Source: Stramenopiles sp. TOSAG23-6 (Eukaryota > Sar). Taken from it: a DNA stretch of 64,000 bases. Location: the NCBI GenBank assembly GCA_900128565.1, contig LT635910.1, positions 1 through 64,000 on the forward strand, in the 5' to 3' direction. How positions within the stretch are numbered: the first letter of the stretch is position 1; every line of letters begins with the position of its first letter. Below, piece by piece: positions 50,945 to 59,115 of the stretch. The notes under the pieces were generated by a model that was not told the DNA's origin, ran no database searches, and saw only the letters and a program-made list of their open reading frames with translations. The position numbers were made by a program, and so were the translations under genes.

Positions 50945-53128
50945 TTATGTATGATCATCAACTGCAAAACCAACTTCAACAAATCTACAATTAATTATAA
51001 CAGTTGATGACAATGGACAATTTTCATTATGTTGTGAAAAATGCTTCGCATGCTTTCTTTCAATGCATTTACTAGTAGTACTAACCGAAGATGGCCAACG
51101 AAGATCTCCTTCAATAGCACCACCATCACGAAAATCACACGGCCAATAATAAGATGAAGATTTTCGATTTTCCAATGCTCCCATGGCTTTCAACGCAGCA
51201 GCAACAAGTTCTGAGCAAAAAAAATTTTCAAGTGCGGGTGTTTTACTTTTACGTTTTTTATTCCCTTCAATATCATCATCATCCCCATCAACGCTGATTT
51301 CTATGTCACTATCTTCAGAACATTCTATTAATGGATCAGGTGCCCGACGTAGTAACTTAGCAGGTGTTAGACTGTATGGTTTTCCATTTGCATTTTTTGA
51401 GAATTCTCTCAATCTTTGTTTCGACTCAAACGAAAATTTGCGTTTAAAATGTCTAATTGCAATTCTTTCTGCAAATTCCTTTGCATATGCTTGAATACGA
51501 GAAACAAGAGGGAAACAAGTTACACCATCCCCTGAAGCTTCTAATAGCCACAGTCGTGAAGAATCGAATAATAAAGTCACTACACCAACATGATCCCATT
51601 CTGATCGCGTTGCTCCTCTTTGCAACCAATTGAGTGTAGATTTTGTACGAAATAGGATTATATCTCCAGGAGCTGCCATCTTTGTAAGTTTTGAAATGTG
51701 GATAATATTACGTTTCTTATATTGATCTTCTCTTGTAGTGGACAACATACCCATAAAACTAAGAAATTTTGGTACAGACTGAGGCCATTTCATTGAAATT
51801 AATACATTTAACATATTCTCTAATGCTTCACTACGATGCTTTATAAAATCATCAGCAAGATTACGTTTGCCATACGTTTTAGGTGGGAGACTTGGTAATA
51901 TCTTTTTGGTAGCATCTACAGAGGTAATAACAAGTTTACCACTTGGTGATTTGGCAAATATTTTAATAGCTCGAAGTAATTGAATAAAGTCACTATATCG
52001 ATGAGTGACTGACCATTGAAGAGCACCAGAATAACATTTGAAATTATAAGCTATATATGTTTTTGAATTCATATCTTCTACCTTGTTCCAGCCGACTAAT
52101 GTACAACGCAATTGATTACTTTCAATATCATGACGTTGTATTCTGATCATTGGTATTTTGTTTGAATGACTCTCCAAACATGAAAGTGGTTGGTCTAGTT
52201 GTGATGCAGTTAATAATTTTTCAGATTCCCAATCAAAAATAGAAAAAGAATTATTACCTTCTGCAATAATATCTTGCATAATTTGTAAATTTGTCTTTTC
52301 ACGATGTAAACTATTCGATTCGTATACTATTTTTGTTAATTGCAAAAAGTTACTTGAAATAGTTGACTTGAAGAATTCTAAATCTGTCGTGTTATCTGTA
52401 TTTTTTTGAAGTTTTTTGAATTCTAAATCTGTCGTGTCATCTGTAGTTTTTTTGCATTTTTCAGATGATTTAAATTTCAACCATTGAAATATTGCATTTT
52501 TTGCATTTGATATAGTCAAGATATTTTCATTATTAATAATATTACTAGATCCTGTATTGTCAGGAGGTTTTAAATAAAATGTTAAAGTTCCAAGATTTCC
52601 TGGTAATTTTGCTTTTAAAATAGCATTATCTAAGCCACAGTCCTTGAGGTTTTGTCGTTGAATACCAAGAGAATTTACTGTAGCAATTGAATTCGCACAT
52701 TTCACTTGAATCGCATGCTTTAATTGAGAAACCCAAGCTTCTTGATTGATTTCTGTTTCAGCAGCGAAAACAACTTCCTTTTGTGCACTTTCAATATTTT
52801 TACTATTATTATCCATATCTGTTGCTAATGATATTTCAAACATAAACTTATTCTGCAGCAACAGATCAAGATCTTTCTTCTTTCTGACAGTACACCCACT
52901 ACTAATAATAAACCTTTGTAACTCCATTGTGGAGTCTCTATCTTCCGAGTAACAGACTAAAGCATGTGTATTTCTACCGGCCTGATGGAATGTTTGAAGG
53001 TCACAGTGAAATTTTACCCACTGTTTGGTTGCGGTACCACAGTCCAGCATATATAAAGTCCCATTTACTAAGGATTGAGATTCTTCTTTGAAATTACTAG
53101 AATCACTGAATTGAATAGACTCACTCAT
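50945..53128 (-). CDS. PH-PX protein fused to a permuted NlpC/P60 (papain-fold) domain
   Basis: 727 codons. Order: a PH domain at the start (NGTLYMLDCGTATKQWVKF, then QEAWVSQLKHAI), a disordered stretch, a PX domain (about residues 330-470, with RYSDF and the LPSLPPKTYGKRN loop that binds phosphoinositides), and a C-terminal NlpC/P60-like domain. The latter has a DHVGVV His, APGDIILF before it and a FFCSELVAAAL Cys after it, the circularly permuted order seen in YiiX-like hydrolases. PH and PX bind phosphoinositides, so the enzyme should act at a membrane such as the endosome. The substrate (peptide, lipid or acyl-amide) is unknown. I have not met this exact fusion; it may be lineage-specific. 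Confidence 0.72.
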   Translation of the reverse strand: MSESIQFSDSSNFKEESQSLVNGTLYMLDCGTATKQWVKFHCDLQTFHQAGRNTHALVCYSEDRDSTMELQRFIISSGCTVRKKKDLDLLLQNKFMFEISLATDMDNNSKNIESAQKEVVFAAETEINQEAWVSQLKHAIQVKCANSIATVNSLGIQRQNLKDCGLDNAILKAKLPGNLGTLTFYLKPPDNTGSSNIINNENILTISNAKNAIFQWLKFKSSEKCKKTTDDTTDLEFKKLQKNTDNTTDLEFFKSTISSNFLQLTKIVYESNSLHREKTNLQIMQDIIAEGNNSFSIFDWESEKLLTASQLDQPLSCLESHSNKIPMIRIQRHDIESNQLRCTLVGWNKVEDMNSKTYIAYNFKCYSGALQWSVTHRYSDFIQLLRAIKIFAKSPSGKLVITSVDATKKILPSLPPKTYGKRNLADDFIKHRSEALENMLNVLISMKWPQSVPKFLSFMGMLSTTREDQYKKRNIIHISKLTKMAAPGDIILFRTKSTLNWLQRGATRSEWDHVGVVTLLFDSSRLWLLEASGDGVTCFPLVSRIQAYAKEFAERIAIRHFKRKFSFESKQRLREFSKNANGKPYSLTPAKLLRRAPDPLIECSEDSDIEISVDGDDDDIEGNKKRKSKTPALENFFCSELVAAALKAMGALENRKSSSYYWPCDFRDGGAIEGDLRWPSSVSTTSKCIERKHAKHFSQHNENCPLSSTVIINCRFVEVGFAVDDHT

Positions 53129-53412
53129 GTTTTTTTATATTTTTTGTTGTCCAACTTCAACAGTCTTTTTTTCGCTGCAAATTGTGCAATAAGAAAAACA
53201 ACAAGTGATCTTATCGCATCTTGGCTTTTATGATCGATGTTGATCGCGAGTCAACGTAAGTCAAGTCAGATTTTTCAATTTTTGAGATTTCGTGTCGGTC
53301 ATAAGAATTCTTCGATTCTTCGATTCGATTCTTCTTCAATCAGAAGAAAAAGAAGAAGAATCAGAAAGCTAAAGAAGAGTGACCGGCTCATTGAATACGT
53401 ATTCTAATTACA

Positions 53413-54084
53413 ATGCCGGCATTAACCTTTATTGCACGTGTAACAGATGGATTATTACTAGTTGCATCAACTGAGCATGCTGGTCAAGGGAATGACCTTG
53501 AAGCACTAAAGAAACAGGCAAAAGTGGTTTTAAAGCAACTTTCGACAATGTCACCACAGCGTATGAGCATTGAGACAGGTTCTTATTACTTTCACTATAG
53601 TATTGCCGATGGTATATGTACATTAACCATGACAGAGCGGCATTATCCAAAACAGCTTGCATTTTCGTATTTACATGAGTTGCATCAAAAGTTCATGTCT
53701 GAATTGAAAAGAGAGTATGGTGATAGGTGGCGAACAACCATAGCAACTGTTGGACGACCATATCAGTTCATTAAGTTTGATCGACACATTCGGAAGTTAC
53801 GTAAAGAGTATCTTGATCCGAAGTCTAGCAAAAATATGGAGAAATTAGGAAGTGAATTACAAGATATTCATAGCATCATGAAGAAAAATATTCAAGACGT
53901 TTTGAGTCGAGGAGATAAACTGGATGATATTAGTCGTCAATCTATGCGCCTTCGTGAGCAAGCAAAAGATTTTAAGTGGGGTGCAAAGAAGCTAAATTAT
54001 CATGAATTTTTAAGGAAATGGGGACCTGTAATATTAATTGGTTTCTTCATTTTTATAGTTTTTTACTACAAATTTATTTACTGA
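53413..54084 (+). CDS. SEC22: Sec22 R-SNARE
   Basis: 223 codons. An ER-Golgi vesicle SNARE. The N-terminal longin domain (TFIARVTDGLLLVAS, about 5-120) is followed by the SNARE motif (about 135-190) with the central arginine in VLSRGDKLDDISRQS (zero layer), and ends in a C-terminal transmembrane anchor (GPVILIGFFIFIVFYYKF). This layout matches Sec22 exactly. Its stop TGA is followed by T-rich sequence. Regulation is not visible. It lies 284 nt from the start of the PH-PX gene on the opposite strand. Confidence 0.94.
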   Translation: MPALTFIARVTDGLLLVASTEHAGQGNDLEALKKQAKVVLKQLSTMSPQRMSIETGSYYFHYSIADGICTLTMTERHYPKQLAFSYLHELHQKFMSELKREYGDRWRTTIATVGRPYQFIKFDRHIRKLRKEYLDPKSSKNMEKLGSELQDIHSIMKKNIQDVLSRGDKLDDISRQSMRLREQAKDFKWGAKKLNYHEFLRKWGPVILIGFFIFIVFYYKFIY

Positions 54085-54284
54085 GTATATGAGTATGCTG
54101 TTACTGGTTCCAAACAGTTAGTTTTAAAAAAATAAANTGATTTTTTTCTTTTGTTTAAAAAAATAAATAGATTTTTTTTCTTTGGTTCAATCAACGCGAC
54201 ATGTTTGTTGTCTATGATGAATATCGCATCATAGTATATACTTCATATATTGTATGCAAAAGACTTAGTAGTATATCAAAGGTA

Positions 54285-54893
54285 TCAACTTTTCACCTTT
54301 TGACGTTGTCTTTTCAATTGCAACTTCCTTATAAGCTCATCTGTAGCGGCAAGAGTGGCATAACACTCTCTAGGAGGTGGTGCAATATTCACATTTAGCA
54401 TAGCTAATCGCACTGCTTCAGCAGCGGCATCAGACATGGATATACCTCTTCTAACTGAGTTACTTTCACACTTTATATCTTTTTGTGTATTATTGAAGGT
54501 AGACGAAGCATCGTGGAGCTTTTCTCCGATATTTTCATACCCATTGTTTTTTGCTACTTCTTCGCTAGAGATACCACCATCATCTTTTTTAAGACGAGTT
54601 ATGAAAGATTCATCTCCTTCGACTTTATAGCTTATGTTCCGTTTCATATTTAAAACGCTGGCATAGTCAGCTTCTAGCATCTCTAATTGTCTATCAGCAA
54701 TACTCACTTTCTGAGTATCGTCTTCCTCTTGACCTTCACAAGTATTAGCTGATTCATACTGCACATCATCTATTTGGGAATATCCCTGCATATACACATT
54801 TCCACTGATGAAATCACCATAACTATCCTCCAAATCTGTCGGTGGGGGGTCCTTACTACTTATTTCTTCCTTTGTTGGTCTATAACCTGGCAT
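54285..54893 (-). CDS. Unknown acidic protein (202 aa)
   Basis: I start at the ATG at 54893 (MPGYRPTKEE); an upstream in-frame TTG would add seven residues and is unlikely. It is acidic and polar for about 150 residues with an internal coil-like part (SIADRQLEMLEADYASVLNMKR), then a C-terminal conserved-looking PPPRECYATLAATDELIRKL and a basic end. I do not recognise a family. It is divergent from the PAT1 gene, with a telomere-like motif in the intergenic space. Confidence 0.5.
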   Translation of the reverse strand: MPGYRPTKEEISSKDPPPTDLEDSYGDFISGNVYMQGYSQIDDVQYESANTCEGQEEDDTQKVSIADRQLEMLEADYASVLNMKRNISYKVEGDESFITRLKKDDGGISSEEVAKNNGYENIGEKLHDASSTFNNTQKDIKCESNSVRRGISMSDAAAEAVRLAMLNVNIAPPPRECYATLAATDELIRKLQLKRQRQKVKS

Positions 54894-55332
54894 CTTGAAA
54901 GATTGGGCCAACAAGAAAGACTATAAAAATCTCAAATTGTAAAGATGTGTTTAGCACTTATAGTGAGCTAATCAGCATGATCATGGACGACGATGTTACC
55001 GAGTTGATGGAATAATCTTATTCTAGAGTTTGTATTTATATATTAGAACCCTATATATTATAATTCCTGATGATTCTCTTCTCTCCCTTTTTTCCATAGT
55101 AATTTTATTCCCGAACTCAACTCGAACTCGCGCTAGCCTAGGGTTAGGGTTTGCACGACTTGCGCATCAATATTGAATACACACCGACCGGGGTGTAATT
55201 CTTAGACATATTTACTTAGATTAGATAGCTACTCGATTATATTATTATTACGTGCGTGAAATACAAGACATATACCTGCATTATCTATAGCTGTACAGTA
55301 TATTCTACATTCAGCGGTGAGAAGTTGAAATA
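54894..55332. promoter_or_regulatory. Divergent intergenic region with a telo-box-like motif
   Basis: CTAGGGTTAGGGTTTGC at 55138..55154 is the reverse of AAACCCTAACCCTA, the telo-box known from plant promoters. It lies about 180 nt upstream of the PAT1 start and 245 nt from the other start. Inference only. Confidence 0.4.
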
Positions 55333-57312
55333 ATGGAAGGTGGATATGACCAGTTTAATGATGATACATTTGGCTTGGCGGATAATCTTGATGCTGACGG
55401 TGGGGAATTTATGTTCGGCAAAGCTTTACCTCGTGAAGAAGATATACGAAATGGGCTTCTTCCTGCTGTATCTTCGAAGGAAGAAGATCCTTGGGCTGCT
55501 GGTCCTGGTGCCACTGATAATCTCCCCTCATTTTTTGGTGGGGAGTCAACTGCAAGTGATCAGCAAAATAAAATAAATAGAACATCATCAATCAACGAGT
55601 CGGAAAACTCAACGAAATTTCTACCTGGAATGATGTCTTTGAAGGACCTAGAAAATTCTTTGGCTGGTGGACTTGCTCTTGATGTCTTGAGTGATGTCCC
55701 AGAGAAGCAGCAACAAACGCAACATTTACCTCAAACACAACAGCGAATGAATATACCTCCACAATTTGCTCAACATATCGCTGCTGGTTGGAGACCAGGT
55801 ATGCCTTTACCGCGTGGTTTCCCTACTATTACTCCTATGTCGATGACGGGGAATCAGATACCTCGAGGTGTTCCACCAGAAATGATGATGGGAGGTTTCC
55901 CTCAAATGATTCCAAACAACAATCGTGGATTGCCTTTAGTTCCTCCTCGTGGACAGAATTTGGTTAGAAACCCAGCAATAGTACCTCCAGTGTCTTCAAG
56001 ACCGCCTCCACCTAAAAGAATGCGTTGGAGGGATGTTGATTTTGTCGTTCGACAACAAATGAAAGCGTTACGCAACTTATCATATGATGATGATTACTAT
56101 TTTCACGCACTGTGTGAAAAAAGAAATGCTGCAGCTGGATTGAATAACTTGAGTCGTTTTTCCGGTGCTCGCGGGACTGGTCAGATTCGGCCTAGTTTGT
56201 GGGCTGAAAAGACAGAAGAGCGCTGTAAAGCATGGGCTGATACAAAGAAAACACTTGGATATACTGCTAAGACTAATTTACGTGCACCTCGTCAATTAAT
56301 CAATTTAAGTTCAATCAAAAGTTCATCTTCAGCTAAGACTGACGAAGTTGAAAATATTGTTGATCCTGATGAAGCTGTAGGAACAAAGGACATACATGAA
56401 TCTTATAGAGCTTTACAACAACCGAAGTGGCGAGCTTTAGCTTCTATTGAGAGTGGAATCTCTGCATGTCTCAAGTTGGAAGCAGAAGTTCGTCGTATGC
56501 AAGCTAATGTACAAGATCGTGAGGGAAATAGAAATAATCGTTCGTCGAAAACATCAAAGCAAAAAATGAAAATACTTCGAAGTGACTTAGCAGATGTATG
56601 GTGCTTACAATGGAAACCTAATAAGAATAGATCTACTTTAGTAAGTGAAAGAGAAGAGGAATGGAAAGGGTTAAAATTGCTGAAGACTCTAAAAGGTAAA
56701 AAACTTCTTGTGCGAACACTTCAACCTGATATTCTTAACAGACAACAAAGGAATGCTCTTTTGGCAATGTCTGCTCAATATTTGGTTCATTTCGTATACT
56801 CAACTGGTGTTGATGATAGAGATGCTGAAGAATCTGAAAAACTCAATGAAAAAGTAACACAGACATTGGTAGATACTTTTGCTTTACCAAGTGTATCTTT
56901 ATCGTGTTTGACAAAATGTCTTTCCTTGCTTACACAATCTCAAACATTGGAAATGATTCCTTATTTACTTCAATTTAAAGCTAGTGCTGATGTGGTGCGA
57001 GTTCTGCTTGTACAAGGTGAAGCTGCTGCTGATGCGTCTAATAGCTCTTCATTATACAATGAAGAAGCAGAAGATAGTGAAGATGATAGTTCTGTGGATA
57101 AATCTCGAAAGAATCCGAATTGGCGGGAGAGAAATGGAAGTGACTTGGCTGATTCTAAAACTTCAAAAGATAATAATCAAAGTGCGGACAAATCTCAGAA
57201 TCCTGACAAAAGAGCTGTTGCCCGAGCCCGTACGGTTCAGGAGTGGCATACTGCATTAGACAGTCTTAAAGCAAAGATTGCGGCTGGAACTGCTGCAGCT
57301 GGTGCTGAATAA
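55333..57312 (+). CDS. PATL1: PAT1-family mRNA decapping activator
   Basis: 659 codons. The N-terminus is acidic and disordered and contains Pro/Gln-rich and Met/Gly-rich stretches (PPQFAQHIAAGWRPGMPL). A conserved-looking central part (MRWRDVDFVVRQQMKALRNLSYDDDYYFHALCE) matches the PAT1 family, and the helical C-terminal domain includes KGKKLLVRTLQPDILNRQQRNAL, a PAT1 C-domain signature. PAT1 connects deadenylated mRNA with LSM1-7 and DCP2, promoting decapping in P-bodies. The final 90 residues are charged and disordered. The assignment is from these motifs; the family diverges widely, so some doubt remains. Confidence 0.75.
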   Translation: MEGGYDQFNDDTFGLADNLDADGGEFMFGKALPREEDIRNGLLPAVSSKEEDPWAAGPGATDNLPSFFGGESTASDQQNKINRTSSINESENSTKFLPGMMSLKDLENSLAGGLALDVLSDVPEKQQQTQHLPQTQQRMNIPPQFAQHIAAGWRPGMPLPRGFPTITPMSMTGNQIPRGVPPEMMMGGFPQMIPNNNRGLPLVPPRGQNLVRNPAIVPPVSSRPPPPKRMRWRDVDFVVRQQMKALRNLSYDDDYYFHALCEKRNAAAGLNNLSRFSGARGTGQIRPSLWAEKTEERCKAWADTKKTLGYTAKTNLRAPRQLINLSSIKSSSSAKTDEVENIVDPDEAVGTKDIHESYRALQQPKWRALASIESGISACLKLEAEVRRMQANVQDREGNRNNRSSKTSKQKMKILRSDLADVWCLQWKPNKNRSTLVSEREEEWKGLKLLKTLKGKKLLVRTLQPDILNRQQRNALLAMSAQYLVHFVYSTGVDDRDAEESEKLNEKVTQTLVDTFALPSVSLSCLTKCLSLLTQSQTLEMIPYLLQFKASADVVRVLLVQGEAAADASNSSSLYNEEAEDSEDDSSVDKSRKNPNWRERNGSDLADSKTSKDNNQSADKSQNPDKRAVARARTVQEWHTALDSLKAKIAAGTAAAGAE

Positions 57313-57444
57313 GCATATGTTACCTTATATTCCATCAATAGTATATTTTACGTGATGATAAATGGAGTAGAGAAACAAAGCAATAAAGCTAATGCATTTT
57401 TAATGAAATAATTTTGTATTAAATAAAACAAACCACCACTTGTG

Positions 57445-58545
57445 TTACATTTCATTCAAAAGTTTGATTCTTTCTGCTGCTCTTTTACTAATACACAAAG
57501 AGTTGTCTAATTGCAATATGCCAGGCTCTTTAATTAATGACATAGCACATATACTGAAATATGAATGTAGAACATCTGGGTGTAATCCTGGAAGTTTACT
57601 AAATCCTCCAGTCCTTGGACATTGACAGTCATCTATGTGAAATTGTCTCACGGATTCTTCATTGACTAAACTAAAAAAACCAATGAGGGTAATAGTTGCG
57701 CCGACCCAGAAAGAATAACATGTATCTGGTCGCTTATTACGTCTCCCTTGAAATCCACCTACTTGTCTCTCCATGCACCAGCGAAGGAGTGTCGATTTTT
57801 TTGGTAAGTCACTTAATCTATTCATGAGAAATAAAGCAGAAATACTACAATAAGTAGAACCACCATGAGATTCTTGACCGGGCAATAATCCTACACCACT
57901 ATCATAACTCTGACACATATTGATATATTTTACAGCCCTATCTTTATCGATACCATCCCAAGAACCAAGCATTGTACTAATAGCACAAGCACAATATAAA
58001 AAACGCATATCGGATTCACTACCATTTGGGGTGGCAGCAAAACTACCGTCTGTTCGCTGAAGGCACCTCAATGATTTGATTATATGTGTGCGATTAATAC
58101 AGGAAAAGTCGTCACCTAATATGAGAAGGATAGAGAGTGCAAAGTAAGTCATAGCAATATGGTTGGTGTTAAAGTGCGTAGCAAAGTTGCAGTCACATTT
58201 GGGCGAAAATGTAAACCCCATAAAGCTACTACCAATGAAGCCGCACCGGGTGGATAAATCAGTACACGATGAGTGATTTTTACTGCTTCGCTTAGTATTT
58301 TCTGAATCGATTGGACAAATGATTTGTAATGAATACACCCAGTCTATAATTTCTTCCTTACTTTTCAGGCGGTCTAACGCGTCAAGTAAATCCAACGCAG
58401 ATATTGCAAAAAAAGCAAGACTTAAACGATTCGTATCCAAAGAAGTATATGCTGGTGGTAGTACGCTGATACTATTGAGAAAGTACTGTATATGTTTTTC
58501 TCGTAAAAAGTCTTCATTTCGATCCATACAGGACTGTGTCGTCAT
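57445..58545 (-). CDS. PGGT1B: Geranylgeranyltransferase type I, beta subunit
   Basis: 366 codons. It transfers geranylgeranyl from GGPP to CaaL-type proteins (Rho/Rac GTPases). The alpha-alpha barrel repeats typical of prenyltransferase beta subunits are visible: DGSFAATPNGSESDMRFLYCA, then DSGVGLLPGQESHGGSTYCSISAL, then GGFQGRRNKRPDTCYSFWVGA. Zn ligands appear as Asp and Cys in RPDTCYSFW and His in PDVLHSYFS. The repeat sequences and the GFTFSP-type segment support GGTase-I over the Rab enzyme; FTase beta is possible. A Cys/Ser-rich region (95-125) is an insertion. Confidence 0.88.
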   Translation of the reverse strand: MTTQSCMDRNEDFLREKHIQYFLNSISVLPPAYTSLDTNRLSLAFFAISALDLLDALDRLKSKEEIIDWVYSLQIICPIDSENTKRSSKNHSSCTDLSTRCGFIGSSFMGFTFSPKCDCNFATHFNTNHIAMTYFALSILLILGDDFSCINRTHIIKSLRCLQRTDGSFAATPNGSESDMRFLYCACAISTMLGSWDGIDKDRAVKYINMCQSYDSGVGLLPGQESHGGSTYCSISALFLMNRLSDLPKKSTLLRWCMERQVGGFQGRRNKRPDTCYSFWVGATITLIGFFSLVNEESVRQFHIDDCQCPRTGGFSKLPGLHPDVLHSYFSICAMSLIKEPGILQLDNSLCISKRAAERIKLLNEM

Positions 58546-59115
58546 TTAAATGTATATTAATATTTGAGTAATTTTGTGGGTACCCGTATTTTTGGTAGAA
58601 GTACGAAAGTGATGATTATTGTTGTGTCAGATTCTTGGTTCTGACTTGACCTAAATTAAATTAGCTATTATTACTGAACCTAATCGAAAATTTCAAAATT
58701 TAATTCATGATCTATAAGGATCTATAAACATAAACGATATCAACACAACGTATTAAATCGCGAATAAAAATTTGTATGAGTAAAATGTACTGTAGATAGT
58801 AAGTGATAAAGTTGTAGCTACCAATAATGCATATTTATAGAATTTTTTGAAGCGCCTGGTGCAGTTTATTTTTTACTGCATCTGCGAGTTTTATGTTAGT
58901 ATGTCCTAGTGTTGAATTAAGAGTGGATTTATTAATTTCTTCTTCTTTTTTTTAACCGCTCATGGCGTATTCGACGCAAATTGAGTTTAAGAACATCTTT
59001 AAAAATAAATTTATTTTTCTATTATTCATTTATACAAAAATGACAATTCCTCTTCAACTTATCATGTATTATATTTGTTTCATTTTAATTTCTTTGGACT
59101 TTGATATTTTTTTTT
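58546..59115. promoter_or_regulatory. Intergenic, presumed promoter of the GGTase gene
   Basis: AT-rich region; the last part lies downstream of the ankyrin gene, which is also on the minus strand. One short plus-strand ORF at 58962-59231 looks non-coding. No defined motif. Confidence 0.35.
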
